Part shown: positions 6,210 through 7,675 of the stretch, one piece after another
Numbering within the stretch: position 1 is the first letter of the stretch
Layout of the letters: the number at the start of each line of letters is the position of its first letter
Source of the DNA: Cytophagaceae bacterium
GTDB taxonomy: Bacteria > Bacteroidota > Bacteroidia > Cytophagales > Spirosomataceae
Length of the DNA stretch: 7,675 nt
Assembly (NCBI GenBank): GCA_947471105.1
Contig: CANIYB010000108.1
Span: 1 to 7,675, forward strand
Direction: 5' to 3'
Program-made: the position numbers and the translations under genes
The notes under the pieces: generated by a model
Database searches by the model: none
What the model saw: the letters and a program-made list of their open reading frames with translations, nothing else
What the model was told of the DNA's origin: nothing

Positions 6210-6602
6210 ATGAGCTCTATTTTTTCTAAAATCGTTCGAGGCGAAATTCCTTGCCATAAGATTGCCGAAGATGATCAATTTTTAGCGTTTTTAGATGTGA
6301 TGCCCTTGGTAGAAGGCCATACCTTGGTAATCCCAAAACAAGAAATTGACTATATTTTCGACTTGGATCCAGAGGTTTTAGCCGGCTTAATGAAATTTGC
6401 TCAGCGCATTGCCCCAGCAATTAAAAAGGCAATTCCCTGTAAGCGCATTGGTGTAGCTGTCATTGGGCTGGAAGTTCCTCACGCTCACGTGCACCTGGTT
6501 CCTTTAAATCGGATGTTGGACATTAATTTTTCTCAAGAAAAGTTGAAACTGAGCCAAGAGTCTCTCGCAAAAACGGCGGAACTCATTCGGTCTTTTATTT
6601 AA
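6210..6602 (+). CDS. HIT-family nucleotide-binding protein (HinT-like)
   Basis: The product is 130 aa, full length for bacterial HIT proteins. The N-terminus SIFSKIVRGEIPCHKIAEDD (3-22) and GHTLVIPKQEI (36-46) are typical. The histidine triad HAHVHLVPL gives His91, His93 and His95; the middle of the active site forms a nucleotidyl intermediate in this family. HIT/HinT proteins hydrolyse nucleoside phosphoramidates or similar adenylated compounds in the cytoplasm, but the physiological substrate is usually unknown and is not revealed here. The start is 2 bp after the kup stop and has no ribosome binding site, so translation is probably coupled to kup. The last 8 bp, including the stop, overlap the end of gpsA on the other strand. 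Confidence 0.93.
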   Translation: MSSIFSKIVRGEIPCHKIAEDDQFLAFLDVMPLVEGHTLVIPKQEIDYIFDLDPEVLAGLMKFAQRIAPAIKKAIPCKRIGVAVIGLEVPHAHVHLVPLNRMLDINFSQEKLKLSQESLAKTAELIRSFI

Positions 6603-7620
6603 GATATCCTTTTAGCGTGTTCATCTCGATCAAGGGATTTGTCTTCTCATAGACAATGTGGTAGACCGCATCGATGATCGGTAATTTTATATGATGCTGT
6701 TTTGAAATCAAGTAAATACTACGAACGGCATAATAACCCTCGGCAATCATATTCATCTCAATCTGCGCCGATTTTACCGAATAGCCTTTGCCGATCATAT
6801 TCCCAAAAGTTCTATTTCGAGAGAATTGTGAATAGGCGGTCACTAATAAATCCCCTAAATACCCTGAGTTATTTAGATCTCGATTCTCTTTGGGATAGAT
6901 TTCATCTAAAAATATCTTAATTTCTTGCATGGCATTACTGACTAACACAGCCTGAAAATTGTCTCCAAATCCAAGGCCTCGCGTGATACCGCAGGCAATC
7001 GCAATGATATTTTTGATTACTGCGCAATATTCAACTCCATATAAATCAGCAATCGCATTCGCTTGTAAAAATCGGCAATTCAATAAATTAGCAAATGATT
7101 TTGCTACTTCGATATTAGGAGATGCGATGGTTAAATACGATTGCTTTTCTAAAGCAACTTCCTCTGCATGACAGGGTCCTGCAATCACACATGTTTGCCC
7201 TATGGGCAAATTAAATTCTCGGGTTAACCAATCCGTAACCAACAAATTTTCTTCAGGAATCATACCTTTGATCGCTGAAACTACTTTTTTCCCCTCAAAA
7301 TGCTTCTTATTTAAATCCTTTAAGGTAACCGGAATAAAAGCCGCGGGAATGGCTAAAATGATGTATTCTACGCCGTTTAATGCCTCAGACATTTTATTGT
7401 ATGTCTTTACCTTGCGCGGATTTATGGCGACGTCCGTTAAATAACTAGGATTGTGGTTGTATTTTCTAATGAAATCAACATCCGCTTTTCTGCGGATCCA
7501 CCACTTGATTTTTACGTGATTTTCAGAAAGAATTTTTACTAATGCCGTAGCCCAACTCCCTCCACCAATCACAGCAATCTGAGTTGGTATTTTCTTTTTT
7601 AATTCTTCTAAACTAGTCAT
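6595..7620 (-). CDS. gpsA: NAD(P)-dependent glycerol-3-phosphate dehydrogenase
   Basis: The product is 341 aa, normal for GpsA (about 330-340). IAVIGGGSWATAL (15-27) is the Rossmann nucleotide-binding loop. SAIKGM (115-120) and IAGPCHAEEVA (146-156) follow; the latter has Cys150 where many GpsA proteins have Ser (GPSHAEE). Lys203 in VIKNIIAIACG (201-211) is the probable catalytic lysine. GDLLVTAYSQFSRNRTFG (256-273) carries the substrate-binding SRNR. The enzyme reduces dihydroxyacetone phosphate to sn-glycerol 3-phosphate, the backbone for phospholipid synthesis, in the cytoplasm. ATG 7620 is chosen because about 14 residues precede the Rossmann strand, as usual. No promoter matching TAnnTTTG is visible in the 55 bp available upstream. 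It is convergent with, and overlaps, the HIT gene. Confidence 0.96.
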   Translation of the reverse strand: MTSLEELKKKIPTQIAVIGGGSWATALVKILSENHVKIKWWIRRKADVDFIRKYNHNPSYLTDVAINPRKVKTYNKMSEALNGVEYIILAIPAAFIPVTLKDLNKKHFEGKKVVSAIKGMIPEENLLVTDWLTREFNLPIGQTCVIAGPCHAEEVALEKQSYLTIASPNIEVAKSFANLLNCRFLQANAIADLYGVEYCAVIKNIIAIACGITRGLGFGDNFQAVLVSNAMQEIKIFLDEIYPKENRDLNNSGYLGDLLVTAYSQFSRNRTFGNMIGKGYSVKSAQIEMNMIAEGYYAVRSIYLISKQHHIKLPIIDAVYHIVYEKTNPLIEMNTLKGYLK

Positions 7621-7638
7621 GACGTAAAATTAGCTTTT

Positions 7639-7666
7639 AAATTAAAAATTATCCGTTTTTTAATTT
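7639..7666. repeat. AT-only inverted repeat upstream of gpsA
   Basis: AAATTAAAAA (7639-7648) and TTTTTAATTT (7657-7666) are perfect 10-bp inverted arms around an 8-nt loop containing CCG. It lies 19 bp upstream of the gpsA start codon. An arm made only of A and T is a weak hairpin and may be chance. On the plus strand it ends in a T-rich run, but no plus-strand gene ends nearby, so a terminator role is not supported. Confidence 0.25.
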
Positions 7667-7675
7667 TTTTTACCC

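Noticed and set aside
6665..6682. ACCG...CGGT with an inner CATCGATG palindrome downstream of the HIT stop, considered as a terminator
   Set aside because: Only four outer base pairs form, the inner pairing does not align with them, and it lies inside gpsA codons with no real T-run.
6702..7444. Three plus-strand open frames opposite gpsA
   Set aside because: They are antisense to a strongly conserved enzyme, and their translations show no family motifs.

Overview
The window looks like an ordinary chromosomal stretch from a member of the Bacteroidota, most likely of the Cytophagales type. The evidence is AT-rich DNA, near-absent Shine-Dalgarno sequences with A-rich leaders before start codons, a promoter matching the Bacteroidota -33/-7 consensus (TTTG, then TAnnTTTG), and protein sequences of Bacteroidota character. 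The genus cannot be fixed from the sequence alone. I see no tRNA, rRNA, CRISPR array, insertion sequence or clear sign of a mobile element.

Layout. Positions 1-1837 (minus strand) hold an assimilatory sulfate-reduction operon, transcribed cysH-cysD-cysN. CysDN makes adenosine 5'-phosphosulfate (APS) from sulfate, ATP and GTP. CysH carries the iron-sulfur cysteine motifs of the APS-reducing type and converts APS to sulfite. cysN runs off the left edge after 66 codons. A divergent 117-bp gap containing a dyad symmetry separates this operon from a plus-strand pair at 1955-4041. That pair is a stand-alone AlbA_2 (Schlafen-type) domain protein and, overlapping it by ATGA, an exported lipoprotein. 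The lipoprotein joins a cytochrome c-like domain to a copper monooxygenase module resembling peptidylglycine alpha-hydroxylating monooxygenase (PHM).

Positions 4042-4245 are non-coding. They hold a good promoter candidate whose -33 element lies inside a perfect 14-bp palindrome, then a long AT-rich leader into kup (potassium uptake, 4246-6207). A HIT-family nucleotide-binding protein gene follows kup after 2 bp. It meets the convergent gpsA gene (glycerol-3-phosphate dehydrogenase, minus strand) with an 8-bp tail-to-tail overlap.

Most genes are housekeeping or nutrient-uptake functions. The part most worth attention is the AlbA_2/PHM-like pair: the lipoprotein retains every expected copper ligand and an apparent heme site, but lacks the residues PHM uses to bind its peptide substrate. 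I see no convincing defence system or other wholly new system.
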